Source of the DNA: MFD04580-c1 sp963702995
GTDB taxonomy: Bacteria; Planctomycetota; Phycisphaerae; Tepidisphaerales; Tepidisphaeraceae
Assembly: GCA_963702995.1 (NCBI GenBank)
Contig: OY969783.1
Span: 2,170,001 to 2,234,000 of the forward strand
Reading direction: 5' to 3'
Length of the DNA stretch: 64,000 nt
Positions 26,061-35,391 of this stretch are shown here, piece by piece. The translations under genes and the position numbers were made by a program. Within the stretch, counting starts at the first letter, position 1. Each line of letters begins with the position of its first letter. The notes beneath the pieces were generated by a model, which did no database searches, was not told the DNA's origin, and saw only the letters and a program-made list of their open reading frames with translations.

Positions 26061-26089
26061 TTTACACGACGGTCGCCCGGGCCTACTTT
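26061..26089 (+). promoter_or_regulatory. promoter for nuoA, possibly leaderless
   Basis: TTTACA (26061-26066), a 17-base spacer, and TACTTT (26084-26089). The nuoA ATG follows only six bases after the -10, so a transcript from here would have little or no leader. Confidence 0.45.
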
Positions 26090-26095
26090 TGGCTC

Positions 26096-26587
26096 ATGGA
26101 GCTTCTGCTGTCGATCACGCTGTTCGTCGGCTTTGCGGGGGCGTTCGTCTTCGTGAACCTGCTCGTCGGCTCGTTTGCGCGGCCGCGGCTGCCGAACGCG
26201 GAAAAGTCGGCGGTCTACGAATGCGGTGAGCCGACCCTGGGGTCGAGCTGGGTGCAGTTCGACTTACGGTTCTATATCGTTGCGCTGGTCTTCCTGATCT
26301 TCGATGTCGAGGTTGCGCTGTTTTACCCCTGGGCGGTGGCGTATGGGAGCGCGGCCGAAGTGGGCCGCGAGGTGGGAGAGACTGTTTTCCAGCTCCGGTC
26401 GGTGGCCCTGGTGGACATGCTCTTCTTTTTTGGGCTGCTGATGGTCGGGTTCGCCTATCTCTGGCGGTTCGGCTACCTGGACTGGGTTCGGTCGTCCTCC
26501 ACCGCAAGCGTCAATGCGCCGCGGCCGATAGAGCCGAGGACAGCCGGCTCCCCTCCGCCGGAGCCAGCGGCCGATCGAGCCGCCTGA
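26096..26587 (+). CDS. nuoA: NADH-quinone oxidoreductase subunit A
   Basis: Small membrane subunit of respiratory complex I. A 163-residue protein with three membrane helices, MELLLSITLFVGFAGAFVFV, RFYIVALVFLIFDVEVALFY and VDMLFFFGLLMVGFAYLW, and the family loop SAVYECGEP...FDLRFY. A Pro/Ala-rich tail of about 35 residues is extra. No other complex I gene is adjacent, which is unusual because nuoA normally leads an operon. No Shine-Dalgarno site is seen. Confidence 0.9.
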   Translation: MELLLSITLFVGFAGAFVFVNLLVGSFARPRLPNAEKSAVYECGEPTLGSSWVQFDLRFYIVALVFLIFDVEVALFYPWAVAYGSAAEVGREVGETVFQLRSVALVDMLFFFGLLMVGFAYLWRFGYLDWVRSSSTASVNAPRPIEPRTAGSPPPEPAADRAA

Positions 26588-26625
26588 CGCGTCGGCCGTT
26601 GCAACCCACCCGAGTCCTGGCGCCT

Positions 26626-26853
26626 TCAGCGGCCGACGCCGCCCCCGCCGCCACGGTTCAACGTGTAGGGCCAATGGGAAGAGGGGATCGGGCCGTCGAG
26701 CCGGTCCCCATCAGGAGTGCGCTCTGAAGCGGGCACGGCGCCATGGTTGGGGTCAGTCCCCTGGCTTTTCGGCTCGGAGGACTGGCACCCAGACACAAAC
26801 AGAATCCCGCCGAGCAAGAACGCGGGGGCGGCGAACAAGTTAGCTTGTTTCAT
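26626..26853 (-). CDS. small lipoprotein
   Basis: A 75-residue secreted peptide: MKQANLFAAPAFLLGGILFV then the lipobox SGC, so Cys would be lipidated. The mature part is 50 residues of polar, Pro/Gly-rich sequence ending in a GGGGG run. No partner or function is evident. It is convergent with nuoA. Confidence 0.6.
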   Translation of the reverse strand: MKQANLFAAPAFLLGGILFVSGCQSSEPKSQGTDPNHGAVPASERTPDGDRLDGPIPSSHWPYTLNRGGGGGVGR

Positions 26854-27088
26854 GCGGCATTTTACGCGCGCCCAGTCGCATTTCGATCCAAAACGTGGGG
26901 GTTTCGGAGGATTTTCGGGCAGCTTGAACGATTGCGGCCCAGGTCGCCGCGGCCGGCACTTGACATCGAAGCCGTTGCCTGAGCGTTGTCGAAGGTATCG
27001 TGCCGCGTCAGGTTCGGGCGCTTCGTCAACATCCGGCCCAGCCGGCGATAATCACTCTCAACAAGCAAAACGTTCAACGAAGGAGACT

Positions 27089-28149
27089 ATGCCGAAGCAA
27101 TCGAAGCTGAATCGTCGCAATGCGTTGAAGGCGGCCGTGCTGATGGCCGCCGCGGCCGCTTTCTCGCCTTTCCTAGCCTCCACGACTCGGGCGGCCGAGT
27201 CGGCCGCCCCGACCGGGCCGACAAAGAAGATCCTGTTCTTCACCAAGAGCTCGGGTTTTCAGCATTCCGCAATTAAGAGGGATGAGAAGGACCCGACCAA
27301 GCTCGCGTACGCCGAGCGGATCCTGACCGACATCGGCGCCAAGAACGGGTTTGAGGTGACGTGCTCGAAAGACGGCACGATGTTCACGCCCGAGAAGATC
27401 GCAAAGTTTGACGCGTTCGCGTTTTATACGACCGGCGACCTGACCGCCGACTCCGACAAGTACGCGATGACCCCCGGCCCGGTGGCCCGGACGGCAAGAA
27501 GACGCAGATCAAGGGCGAGAAGATCAGCTCCGAGCCGGGCATGGGCGCTGAAGGCAAGGCCGCCTTTCTTCAGGCCATCAAAGATGGGAAGGGCTTCATG
27601 GCCTTCCACAGCGCCACGGATACCTTCCACAGCAAGAGCAAGGTCGGCAAGGACCTGCTCCGCAACGTCAACGAGAAGGGCGAAGACGATTTTGACCCGT
27701 ACATCCAGATGATCGGGGGTGAATTCATCATCCACGGGTCGCAGCAGAAATCGACGCTCCACCTGATCGACCCGACGTTCCCCGGGGCGGCCGGCCTGAA
27801 GGACGACAGCATTCAAGAAGAGTGGTATTCGCTGAAGAACTTCGCGCCAGACCTGCATGTCATCCTTGCTCAGGGGACCGATGGGATGACCGGCGTGATG
27901 TACGAGCGCAAGCCCTATCCGGAAACCTGGGCGCGGATGCACGGCAAGGGCCGCGTCTTCTACACGTCGCTCGGCCACCGCGAAGATGTCTGGGATCGGC
28001 CTGAGTTTCAGGCGTTGGCTGTCGGAGCGATGAACTGGGTCACGGGCCGCGTTGAGGCCGACGTGAAGCCGAATATGAAGGAAGTGACGCCCGAGGCGGA
28101 CCCCAAGCCCTGGGTGACCCCGCCGAAGCCCGCCGCCGCGAAGAAGTGA
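27089..28149 (+). CDS. ThuA-domain protein, Tat-exported, single frameshift
   Basis: A ThuA-like (trehalose-utilisation, glutamine-amidotransferase-like fold) protein of about 353 residues, common in planctomycetes and probably acting on sugars or as a putative dehydrogenase partner outside the cytoplasm. The N-terminus has a twin-arginine signal (NRRNALKAAVLMAAAAAFSP). The domain starts KILFFTKSSGFQHSAI and ends RVFYTSLGHREDVW. The frame changes in the five-C run at 27471-27475; one more C joins TADSDKYAMTP to GGPDGKKTQIKGE. ATG 27089 has AAGGAG just upstream. Confidence 0.8.
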
Positions 28150-28163
28150 CTCGGCGGCGACGC

Positions 28164-28385
28164 TAACACGACAGCGCTGAACAGCCGTAAAGCCTTGCCA
28201 AAAAAGAGAAATCCGAAGCACGAAATCCCAAAGAAGCAGAAAAGAAGACGAAGCGGAAAAGGCTCCCCTGCCGCATCCGCTTTCATCGGTTTCTTTCTTT
28301 CCGCTTGGTCATTCCTTCGGATTTCGGGCTTCGGATTTTGCCTTCTTCGTTAGGCCGCGATTCGCCAGGTAGCGCTGTAGTGCTA
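28164..28385. repeat. palindromic MITE-like element, copy 2
   Basis: Ends are TAACACGACAGCGCT (28164-28178) and inverted AGCGCTGTAGTGCTA (28371-28385). The interior has AAATCCGAAGCACGAAATC on the left and CCTTCGGATTTCGGGCTTCG on the right, making a long imperfect hairpin. It follows the ThuA gene. Confidence 0.75.
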
Positions 28386-28399
28386 AGCAACGAAACGAA

Positions 28400-28430
28400 G
28401 GGCTCGAGCATGTAGGCTCGGGCCCTTTTT
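28400..28430 (+). terminator. intrinsic terminator after the ThuA gene
   Basis: GGGCTCGAGC (28400-28409) pairs with GCTCGGGCCC (28416-28425) at nine of ten positions, followed by TTTTT. It lies between two MITE-like copies, about 250 bases after the ThuA stop. Confidence 0.75.
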
Positions 28431-28432
28431 CT

Positions 28433-28725
28433 TAACACTACAGCGCTCGCCCTGTACGGCGGCGTCATGGCAAAGCGCAAATCCGAAGCAAGAAATCCGA
28501 AGGAAGGAGCAAGGAGAAAAGAAGAAATCGGATGCAAGCGGCCGCGGTGTTTTGCGCTACGTCCTATTTCCGGCTTCCTTCGGATCTCTTGCTTCGGGTT
28601 TCCGCTGTTCGCAAGGATTTACGGCTGTTCAGCGATTTCGTCTTGTCATTCCTTCGGATTGCGGCGGACTTGGGGTTTTGACTTTTTCGTTACGCCGCGA
28701 CTCGCGAGGTGGCGCTGTCGTATTA
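28433..28725. repeat. palindromic MITE-like element, copy 3
   Basis: Left end TAACACTACAGCGCT (28433-28447), right end inverted GGCGCTGTCGTATTA (28711-28725). The interior has CAAATCCGAAGCAAGAAATC and matching TTCGGAT-rich sequence. It starts two bases after the terminator U tract, so this copy and copy 2 bracket the terminator. Confidence 0.75.
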
Positions 28726-28849
28726 CGTGGTGGAAAGTCGGCCGGTACCAGATTCGGCCACGTGCGAATGACCGGGCATTCGCGTAAAACTAATCGGCGT
28801 GCAGGATCGGCCGCCATGGGGGGCTTCAATCGACGAACGGACATCTCCT

Positions 28850-30085
28850 ATGCGCCAGATCGCCTTCGCCATGATGCTCGTCGCCATTGGGTCACTTGTG
28901 CCCGCGGCTTGGGCGCAGGACTGGCCGCAGTTTCGCGGGCCGACGGGGCAAGGCATATCGACGGCCAAAGACGTCCCGGTGAAGTGGAGCGCGACATCCA
29001 ACGTCGCCTGGAAGACCGCGATCCCCGGGAAAGGGTGGTCATCGCCGGTGGTGGCCGATGGGAAGGTGTACCTGACGACGGCCGGCGGCGGGCCGGTCGG
29101 TCTTTACGCCGTTTGCCTGGACGCGGCGACCGGCAAGATCCTCTGGAATACGGAGGTCTTCCAGCCCGACCCGAAGGCGGCCCGGACGATGCACCAGAAG
29201 AACTCGCCGGCCAGCGCGACGCCGGTGGTGACGGCGGATCGGCTGTATGTCCACTTCGGGCACCTGGGGACGGCCGCCCTCGATCTCACCGGGAAAGTGC
29301 TCTGGACGCAGCAGACGCTCAAGTACTCGCCCGTGCATGGCAACGGCTGCTCGCCCGTGCTGGTCGATAAGGAACTGGTCTTCAGTTGTGACGGGCAGAG
29401 CGACCCGTTCCTCGTCGCCCTGGACGCTGGCACCGGGAAGATCAACTGGAAGACGCCGCGCAACACAACGGTGCGCAAGACGTTCTCGTTCTGTACGCCG
29501 CTCGTGATCGAGGTTGACGGCTCGCGGGAGATCATCAGCCCGTGCAGCGGGCTGGTCGGCGGGTATGACCCCGCGGACGGGCATGAGATGTGGCGCGTCC
29601 GCTACGGCGAGGGGTACTCGGTCGTCCCGCGGCCGATCTACTCGCACGGGCTGCTGTTCCTCAGCTCAGGCTTCGACCTGGCGGTTCTCTATGCGATCAA
29701 CCCGGCTGGCGCGAAAGGCGATGCCACCCGATCGGCCGTTGCCTGGACCAGCAACAAAGGCGCCCCGCACACCCCTTCGGTCGTGGCCTCCGGCGACGAG
29801 ATCTATTTCATCTCCGATAAGGGCCTGGCCACCTGCGCCGATCAGAAGACGGGAAAGGTCTACTGGGAGCACAACTTTACCGGCGGCTTCTCATCGTCGC
29901 CGGTCCTGGCGGAGGGGCGCGTCTACTTCCAGAACGAGACCGGGACGGGGTACGTGATCAAGGCATCCACGACGTTTGAGCAACTGGCGGAGAACCCGCT
30001 GGACGAGCGGTCGCTCGCGTCGTACGCGGTCACGGACGGCGCGCTGTTCATTCGAACGGAGGGGGATCTGTTCCGCGTCAAGTAA
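28850..30085 (+). CDS. PQQ-type beta-propeller repeat protein, secreted
   Basis: A 411-residue exported propeller. Signal peptide MRQIAFAMMLVAIGSLVPAA, then AQDWPQFRGPTGQGIS, the standard opening of planctomycete PQQ-like outer-membrane-biogenesis-type (BamB-like) proteins. Repeated blades contain LDAATGKILWNTE, LDLTGKVLWTQQ, LDAGTGKINWKT and QKTGKVYWEHN. It probably acts as a scaffold in the periplasm; no catalytic residues for a quinoprotein dehydrogenase were seen. ATG 28850 gives the best signal peptide. Confidence 0.85.
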   Translation: MRQIAFAMMLVAIGSLVPAAWAQDWPQFRGPTGQGISTAKDVPVKWSATSNVAWKTAIPGKGWSSPVVADGKVYLTTAGGGPVGLYAVCLDAATGKILWNTEVFQPDPKAARTMHQKNSPASATPVVTADRLYVHFGHLGTAALDLTGKVLWTQQTLKYSPVHGNGCSPVLVDKELVFSCDGQSDPFLVALDAGTGKINWKTPRNTTVRKTFSFCTPLVIEVDGSREIISPCSGLVGGYDPADGHEMWRVRYGEGYSVVPRPIYSHGLLFLSSGFDLAVLYAINPAGAKGDATRSAVAWTSNKGAPHTPSVVASGDEIYFISDKGLATCADQKTGKVYWEHNFTGGFSSSPVLAEGRVYFQNETGTGYVIKASTTFEQLAENPLDERSLASYAVTDGALFIRTEGDLFRVK

Positions 30086-30131
30086 CGCCCGGGGACCGGG
30101 GTGATTGCATCCGGCGGCCCGCGGGTGAAAG

Positions 30132-30854
30132 ATGCGGGGAATGAAGTTCAAGAAGCCGCCGCTGCGCATCCAGCCGACAACCCTCTGGGATTACCCCTCG
30201 CAGCATTACGGCGATGGCGTCCAAGGCGACCCGCTCTACAAGGGCGCAACGCCAAGCTACATCATCTGGAACCTGCTCCAGCGGTACACGAAGGAGAAGG
30301 ACCTGGTGGTGGACCCTTGCGCCGGCAGCGGCACGACGCTGGACGTCGCCCGCGACCTGAACCGCAAGGCGCTCGGCTATGACGTCCACCCGACGCGGAA
30401 GGACATCTTCCGCGTCGATGCCCGCAAGCTGCCGCCGGAACTCACGGGGAAGGTGGACCTGGTCTTCATCGACCCCCCCTACTCAACCCACCTCGACTAC
30501 GGCGACGACCCCCGCGACATCGGCAAGCTCGACGCGGCCGGCGGCGCCTACTACGCCGCCATGGAGCAGGTCTTCAAAGAGATCGCCCGCATCCTCAAGC
30601 CCGGCGGCCACCTCGGCCTCTACGTCAGCGACAGCTACGTCCACAACAAATCCGGCGGCGTCTTCCACCCGCTCGGCTTCGAACTTTTTTCCCGCATGCA
30701 GGCGCACTTCCAGCCCGTGGACATCATCGCCGTGACCCGGCACAACAAGACCCTGGAGATGGGCAACTACCGCAAGGCGGCGGAGGAGGGGAACTTTTTT
30801 TTGAGGGGGTTTAATTATCTGTTTGTGGTGAAACGAGGAAATGCCAAGGCTTGA
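30132..30854 (+). CDS. compact orphan DNA methyltransferase
   Basis: A 240-residue SAM-dependent methyltransferase of the N4-cytosine/N6-adenine group. SAM-binding motif I is LVVDPCAGSGTTLDVA and the catalytic motif IV DLVFIDPPYSTHLDYGDD, in the order I then IV. The N-terminus LWDYPSQHYGDGVQGD and the LLQRYT helix before motif I complete the fold. It is too short for a separate target-recognition domain, and no restriction enzyme lies beside it, so it is an orphan; an RNA substrate cannot be excluded. ATG 30132 is used (30141 possible). Confidence 0.75.
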   Translation: MRGMKFKKPPLRIQPTTLWDYPSQHYGDGVQGDPLYKGATPSYIIWNLLQRYTKEKDLVVDPCAGSGTTLDVARDLNRKALGYDVHPTRKDIFRVDARKLPPELTGKVDLVFIDPPYSTHLDYGDDPRDIGKLDAAGGAYYAAMEQVFKEIARILKPGGHLGLYVSDSYVHNKSGGVFHPLGFELFSRMQAHFQPVDIIAVTRHNKTLEMGNYRKAAEEGNFFLRGFNYLFVVKRGNAKA

Positions 30855-30943
30855 AGATGTGGCGGCAGGGAGGCATTGGTCCGGCGTCATTGACGCAGAG
30901 AAGCGGTGCGTTTCCAGCAGACAGGGATTACTATTCATCACGA

Positions 30944-31423
30944 ATGAAGCCGAAGGTTTACGTCGAAACGACTGTTGTCGGACACCTGACGAGTCGCTTG
31001 CCCAACGACATCGTGGTCGCAGGGCAGATGCTTGTCACCCGGCAGTGGTAGGCCGACTCGCGTTCGGATTTCGAGGCATTCATCTCGGAACTTGTCCTGC
31101 AGGAGGTTTCGCAGGGCGATCCCGCCGCTGCCACCGAACGATTGGAGATGATTGCGATGATTCCTCCGGCACCAATTCTCGGCACGGCGCGACAACTTGC
31201 CGATGCATTGGTTGCTCAACACGCGCTGCCCGAAAAGGCGAAAATCGACGCACTCCATCTGGCGATCTGCGCAACGAATGGCATTGAATACCTATTGACG
31301 TGGAACTGCCGTCATCTCGCGAATGCCACCCGCCAGAAGGCCATTGGGAAGATTTGCATGGCGTCGGGATACAATGCCCCGGTGATCTGCACGCCCCAGC
31401 AGTTGAAGGAGTCCAAGCCATGA
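30944..31423 (+). pseudogene. PIN-domain toxin with in-frame amber codon
   Basis: A VapC-like PIN protein starting MKPKVYVETTVVGHLTSRLP. The frame is interrupted by TAG at 31049-31051 directly after TRQW, where relatives usually have a second Trp (TGG). The same frame then continues without further stops through DFEAFISELVLQEVSQGDP, KIDALHLAICATNGIEYLLT and WNCRHLANA to 31423. The acidic residues of both halves are intact. A single TGG to TAG change explains it. It is the first gene of a toxin-antitoxin pair, with an ATGA overlap to the next gene. Confidence 0.8.
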
Positions 31424-31620
31424 CAGAAGAAAACCCGATAATTGAAGAAATTCGGCAGACGCGAGAGCGATTGCTCGCGCAGCACAAAGACGACCTCGAT
31501 TCGTTGGTAACGCATCTTCAACAGTCGGCCGCCGCGCGCAATCCATCGACCAAGTTGGCTTTCGTTGCGCCAGAAGAGGCAAACCTGCGCGAGCCAGCGC
31601 TGACGAAAAAGGTCGGTTGA
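31420..31620 (+). CDS. antitoxin-like small protein
   Basis: A 66-residue acidic/polar protein, MTEENPIIEEIRQTRERLLA, then QHKDDLDSLVTHLQQSAAAR. Short helical proteins of this form regularly follow PIN toxins of this subtype. It starts in the ATGA overlap at 31420-31423. Probable neutraliser of the now interrupted toxin. Confidence 0.65.
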   Translation: MTEENPIIEEIRQTRERLLAQHKDDLDSLVTHLQQSAAARNPSTKLAFVAPEEANLREPALTKKVG

Positions 31621-31936
31621 AACCAGCGGGCCGAATTTACGGACAATCGCTGCGTTTGGCGATTTCTCTCTTCGCCGGGCCTGGCGCGGCTGAACGGATT
31701 ACGGCGTTTGATGCGTGGATCGAGAGCCAATCACGAAATCACGAAATGAGGTCGTCGCTGATGACAGCCGAGATGCTGTTCACGCCGGCCTCATTCTTTA
31801 CAGCGCGGCTTCATGAAAGCTTGTGAGTTCCAGCAGGGACAGCGATTCATACCGGGATCACATTTGCGCCCGGTACGCCTCGAAGCTAATGGACGCTGTT
31901 TTATCTGTGTCCATACTTCTTCCTCCCCCCGTTTCA
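31621..31936. other. no clear gene
   Basis: Short open frames only. A small hairpin GGAC...GTCC near 31892 and a CCCCCCGTTTCAT stretch near 31925, resembling part of the 30-bp repeat unit in inverse orientation, are the only visible structure. Confidence 0.35.
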
Positions 31937-32725
31937 TCACGGCTCCGACACCGACGCCGTCCCCAACGGCTTCGCGTATTCCCGCACCACGCCGGACCAG
32001 GTTTTCTCGAACTCTGTCACAAGCTGCGTGAACGCGGCCGTCTCGACGCGGCGGCGGACGTCGTCAACGGCCGCGTCGGTGGTCCAGGCGCTGGCGAGCT
32101 GGGATTGACGGTTCGTCGCCTCCGAGACGCCGTAGACGAACCCGTTCCGCGTGTCGAGCAGGACGGCCGATGCGGTGCAGTTCACGTGGACGACCTGGTT
32201 CGGCGAGAGGCCGAGCGTGACGACCGTCAGCGGCGCGGCTTTGTCGTTGATGTCGAAGGTCGTATCGAGGGTGTAGACCAGCAGCATCTCGGCGTGAAGC
32301 GCGGCGGCCGCCTGGCGAAGGTCGGCGTCGGAGTTCAGTTCGCTGGACAGCAGCAGCCGGTTTAAGGGGGCGATGCCGTTGACCATTGGCAGCTTCGCCA
32401 GCTTTTCGACTTGGCCGTCTGGCTCGATGTCGCGGCCGGTGACGATCGAGAACTTCCCGGTCCCCCACCCCTTGGCGGTGCTTGACGTGTAACCGGGCGA
32501 CTGCACCCGGACGACGGCGATGGCGGTCGGAAAATGAGCGAGCGGCCGTTTGTCGAGCGAGCTCTGAACCGGCGAGTCGGTCTTACTGCCGGGCTCGAGC
32601 CCCACCGCCGTCATGTCCGCCCCGCGGCCGGGCGTGACATAGGCGCTGGCACAGCCCACAGAAATCACCGCAAGGCCGACAGAGACCGCGGCATGAAGAC
32701 AGACGCAAAGCAGTCGTCGAAACAT
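31937..32725 (-). CDS. hypothetical lipoprotein
   Basis: A 262-residue protein with signal peptide and lipobox (AVSVGLAVISVGC then ASAY). The mature part contains FPTAIAVVRVQSPGYTSS, LLVYTLDTTFDINDKA and VTLGLSPNQVVHVNCTASAV, a pattern seen in planctomycete outer lipoproteins of unknown role, perhaps related to CsgG-like assembly factors in fold. ATG 32725 has a perfect GGAGG five bases upstream. Confidence 0.7.
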   Translation of the reverse strand: MFRRLLCVCLHAAVSVGLAVISVGCASAYVTPGRGADMTAVGLEPGSKTDSPVQSSLDKRPLAHFPTAIAVVRVQSPGYTSSTAKGWGTGKFSIVTGRDIEPDGQVEKLAKLPMVNGIAPLNRLLLSSELNSDADLRQAAAALHAEMLLVYTLDTTFDINDKAAPLTVVTLGLSPNQVVHVNCTASAVLLDTRNGFVYGVSEATNRQSQLASAWTTDAAVDDVRRRVETAAFTQLVTEFEKTWSGVVREYAKPLGTASVSEP

Positions 32726-32834
32726 CAAAGCCTCCGGGGTCGAATCGCCCGCTCCGGATGAGGGGGCACAACCCTGTAGGCTCGGGGCCTCGGAAAAGGT
32801 TCATCGGCCGCCGAAGGGGATCGGCACGACCGGG

Positions 32835-34052
32835 CTACCAGGTCATCGGGATCCCGCCGTTGGGGCCCATGCCGAGCGACGGGACGAACTTCACGCAGAC
32901 GGGCGCGGGGACATCGACCCTGGCGCCGGTGGCCTTCAGCTTTCCGGTCTGAGGGTCAATGCGGAAGAGGACGACGCTGTCGGATTCCATGTTCGCCACG
33001 AGCATGAAGGCGCCGCTCGGGTCGATGCCGAAGCTGCGCGGGGTTTTGCCCTGCGTCGGCTCATACCCGACCCAGGCGACCTTCCCCGTCCCCTCGTCGA
33101 TCTTCCAGATGGCGATGCTGTCCTGGCCCCGGTTGGAGCCGTAGAGGAATTTCCCGGATGGGTGGACCGCGATTTCGGCCGTCGAGTTGTTCCCCTTGAA
33201 CTGCGGCGGGAGGGTGGGGGTGGACTGGATCTCCTTGAGCGTACCGGCCGCGGCATCCCAGGAGAAGACGGTGACGCTGTTGGCCAGCTCGCCGATGACG
33301 TAGACGAACTTCCCGTTCGGATGGAAGGCGAGGTGTCGCGGGCCGGTCCCGCCGTCGGTGGCGCCGAAGGGGATCTCGTTCTTTGACAGCTTGTGGGCGG
33401 CCGCATCGAGGGAATAGACAAATATCTTGTCCACGCCCAGGTCACACGCCAGGGCGAAGCGGTTGTCGGGGCTGCGGTCGATGCAGTGGGCGTGCGGGCC
33501 GAGTTGGCGACGCTTGTCGGCCCCCTGCCCGGCGTGCTGCATCACAGATGCCGGGTCACCGAGCTGGCCGTCGTCGCCAACAGGGAGCGACTCAACGCTG
33601 CCGCTGTTGTAGTTGGCGGCGAAGGCGGTCTTGCCGGTGGCGTCGAGGCTCACGTAGCAGGGCCCGCCGCCGCCGGAGGGCTTCTGGTTCAGCAGCGTGA
33701 GTTGCCCGGTAAGCCTGTCGATCTTCAAGGCGCTGATGACGCCTTCATGGGTGCCGTTGTAGTCGCTGATCTCGCCGGCGGCATAGAGGAAGTGTTGCGA
33801 CGGGTGGACGGCCAGAAAGGAGGGGTTCACGAGTTCGGCCGCGACGCCCGCCAGCCGCAGCTCGCCGGTGGGGGGCGTCATCTTCAGGAGGTAGACGCCT
33901 TTGCTCTTGGGCCCCGTGTAGGTGCCGATATAAACGAACATTTCGGCCGGGCCGGCCGGCGCGGTGGCGGGGGCGGCCGTCGCGGGCCGACCGGCGAGAG
34001 CAAGAACGGCGATCACGATCAGGCGGAACGTTCGATTGATCCACATGCGCAT
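32835..34052 (-). CDS. lactonase-family beta-propeller (6-phosphogluconolactonase-like), secreted
   Basis: A 405-residue exported seven-bladed propeller of the YbhE/Pgl2 type. Signal peptide at FRLIVIAVLALAGRPATAAP. The domain opens MFVYIGTYTGPKSKGVYLL, with family motifs NPSFLAVHPSQHFLYA, QLGPHAHCIDRSPDNRFALA, GTGPRHLAFHPNGKFVYVIG and GKTPRSFGIDPSGAFMLVAN. Members hydrolyse sugar lactones, though the secreted versions are poorly characterised. ATG 34052 has GGAG close by; ATG 34046 is an equal alternative. Confidence 0.85.
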   Translation of the reverse strand: MRMWINRTFRLIVIAVLALAGRPATAAPATAPAGPAEMFVYIGTYTGPKSKGVYLLKMTPPTGELRLAGVAAELVNPSFLAVHPSQHFLYAAGEISDYNGTHEGVISALKIDRLTGQLTLLNQKPSGGGGPCYVSLDATGKTAFAANYNSGSVESLPVGDDGQLGDPASVMQHAGQGADKRRQLGPHAHCIDRSPDNRFALACDLGVDKIFVYSLDAAAHKLSKNEIPFGATDGGTGPRHLAFHPNGKFVYVIGELANSVTVFSWDAAAGTLKEIQSTPTLPPQFKGNNSTAEIAVHPSGKFLYGSNRGQDSIAIWKIDEGTGKVAWVGYEPTQGKTPRSFGIDPSGAFMLVANMESDSVVLFRIDPQTGKLKATGARVDVPAPVCVKFVPSLGMGPNGGIPMTW

Positions 34053-34322
34053 TGGCTCCGGGGTGGTGAGAGTCGTGGCGTCGGAAAGCGGCGAGCGCCG
34101 GGGTAGGGTCCGTTGGGGAGGCATCGATCGGCAGCGCGTAATCAGCGACGTTCCGGCCTCCCGCGCGGGGCTCTCGCGATTCGATCCGCCGGGGACGGGC
34201 GAAAGGTCGGCGCGGGAGCAGGGGATTACATGTCGCCATCGAGTGAGCCGACGGCTCCTGTGCATTTAGACCCTACGCCCTCTACGCCTGCCGTTTTCAA
34301 TCGAACGAACCATCAAGTGAGT

Positions 34323-34801
34323 CTACCGGGCAGACGGCTCGACGTTAGCGGGGCGTGTCGGCGGCGTGTGTTTCCAGGATTCCACCGCCTCGGTGAGCGT
34401 CGGCGCGTCGCCGTCGCCCGACCAGTACGTGCGGCGCGAATGGTTCAGCAGGCGGCCGCCCTCGTCAAACTGGAGCAGCAGCATTCGGTAGGCAAGCTGG
34501 CGATCGACCAGTCGATCATGGCGCGTGGACGTTCGAAGCTCCCATACGCCTTCCCATTCGTACCCGAGGATGCGGCCGCCGTCCGCTTCCAGCCCCGGCG
34601 CTCCCATCACCCGGGTGACGTCGTCGCGCCGTGTCGCGCCGGGCGCAGGTCGAGGAGCTTCTCGCCGGCGCGGCGCCGCGCGCTGACCTCCCCAAGTTCG
34701 GACATCCGCTCGTGGAAGCACGCGGCCCCGCCGACGGAGAACAGAATGCTCATCAGAATGACGTTCGTGCGTGCGACCAACCAACCCCCCCCTTCGCTCA
34801 T
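34323..34801 (-). CDS. BamE/SmpA-like small protein, single frameshift
   Basis: About 160 residues. The N-terminus MSEGGGWLVARTNVILMSIL plus FSVGGAACFHERMSELG looks like a membrane or lipoprotein-like leader. After one missing base near 34640 it continues as PGATRRDDVTRVMGAPG, the LxPGxTrxxVxxxxGxP signature of BamE/SmpA-type domains, then LGYEWEGVWELRTSTRHDR. The start overlaps the apaG stop in ATGA (34798-34801), so the two form an operon. It may assist envelope assembly. Confidence 0.65.
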
Positions 34802-35265
34802 CGCTGCCCCTGGCTCCGGTCTGAGGCCGGGCGCCGTTCGGCGGCCGAGGGCTCGGGGGCGGCGGGCTTTGTCGATTCTCCGCCCATCCGCAAGTAGAAC
34901 CGCTCGATCTTGGCATCGAACGTCTCGCCCGAATCGCGCCGCATCTGGTAAGACCCTTCCATAGTGCCCCACGGCGTCTTCAGCGGGCAGAAGCTCTGGT
35001 ACTTGAATGCCTGGCCCGGCTCCAGACGCGGCGTCTCGCCGACCACGCCAGGGCCCTGCACCTCCTCACGGCGGCCGACGCCGTCGATGATGACCCAGTG
35101 GCGGCTCAGGAGCTGCGCCGGCGCGTCGCCGACGTTGGAGATCAGGATATTGTAGCCGAAAACGTATCGACGGTCGGTCGGGTCGGACTGCTCGGGCAGG
35201 AAAAAAGCAGCCGCGCCGACACGAATTCCTTCCGTCGTCGCATCAGACATTTCGGGCGTGGCCAT
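34798..35265 (-). CDS. apaG: ApaG-domain protein
   Basis: A 155-residue protein with the ApaG immunoglobulin-like fold, linked in enterobacteria to divalent cation and Ap4A-related phenotypes but of unclear biochemistry. Family pattern visible in FGYNILISNVGDAPAQLLSR, VQGPGVVGETPRLEPGQAF and YQSFCPLKTPWGTMEGSYQM. A polar tail of about 30 residues is extra. Coupled to the BamE-like gene by a 4-base overlap. Confidence 0.85.
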   Translation of the reverse strand: MATPEMSDATTEGIRVGAAAFFLPEQSDPTDRRYVFGYNILISNVGDAPAQLLSRHWVIIDGVGRREEVQGPGVVGETPRLEPGQAFKYQSFCPLKTPWGTMEGSYQMRRDSGETFDAKIERFYLRMGGESTKPAAPEPSAAERRPASDRSQGQR

Positions 35266-35391
35266 GCCTGAATACTACACGCTCGTCGGCCCTTCGTCGT
35301 CGGCTGCACGCGCCCATCCCAAAAAAGACCCGCCCGACGCCGCGCCCTGATATCGAGCCTTTGCGAGCGACCGTGGTAAACTGGCCACGGC

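Noticed and set aside
31617..31826. A 69-codon frame after the antitoxin
   Set aside because: Starts at a TTG without a ribosome binding site and shows no protein-like features.
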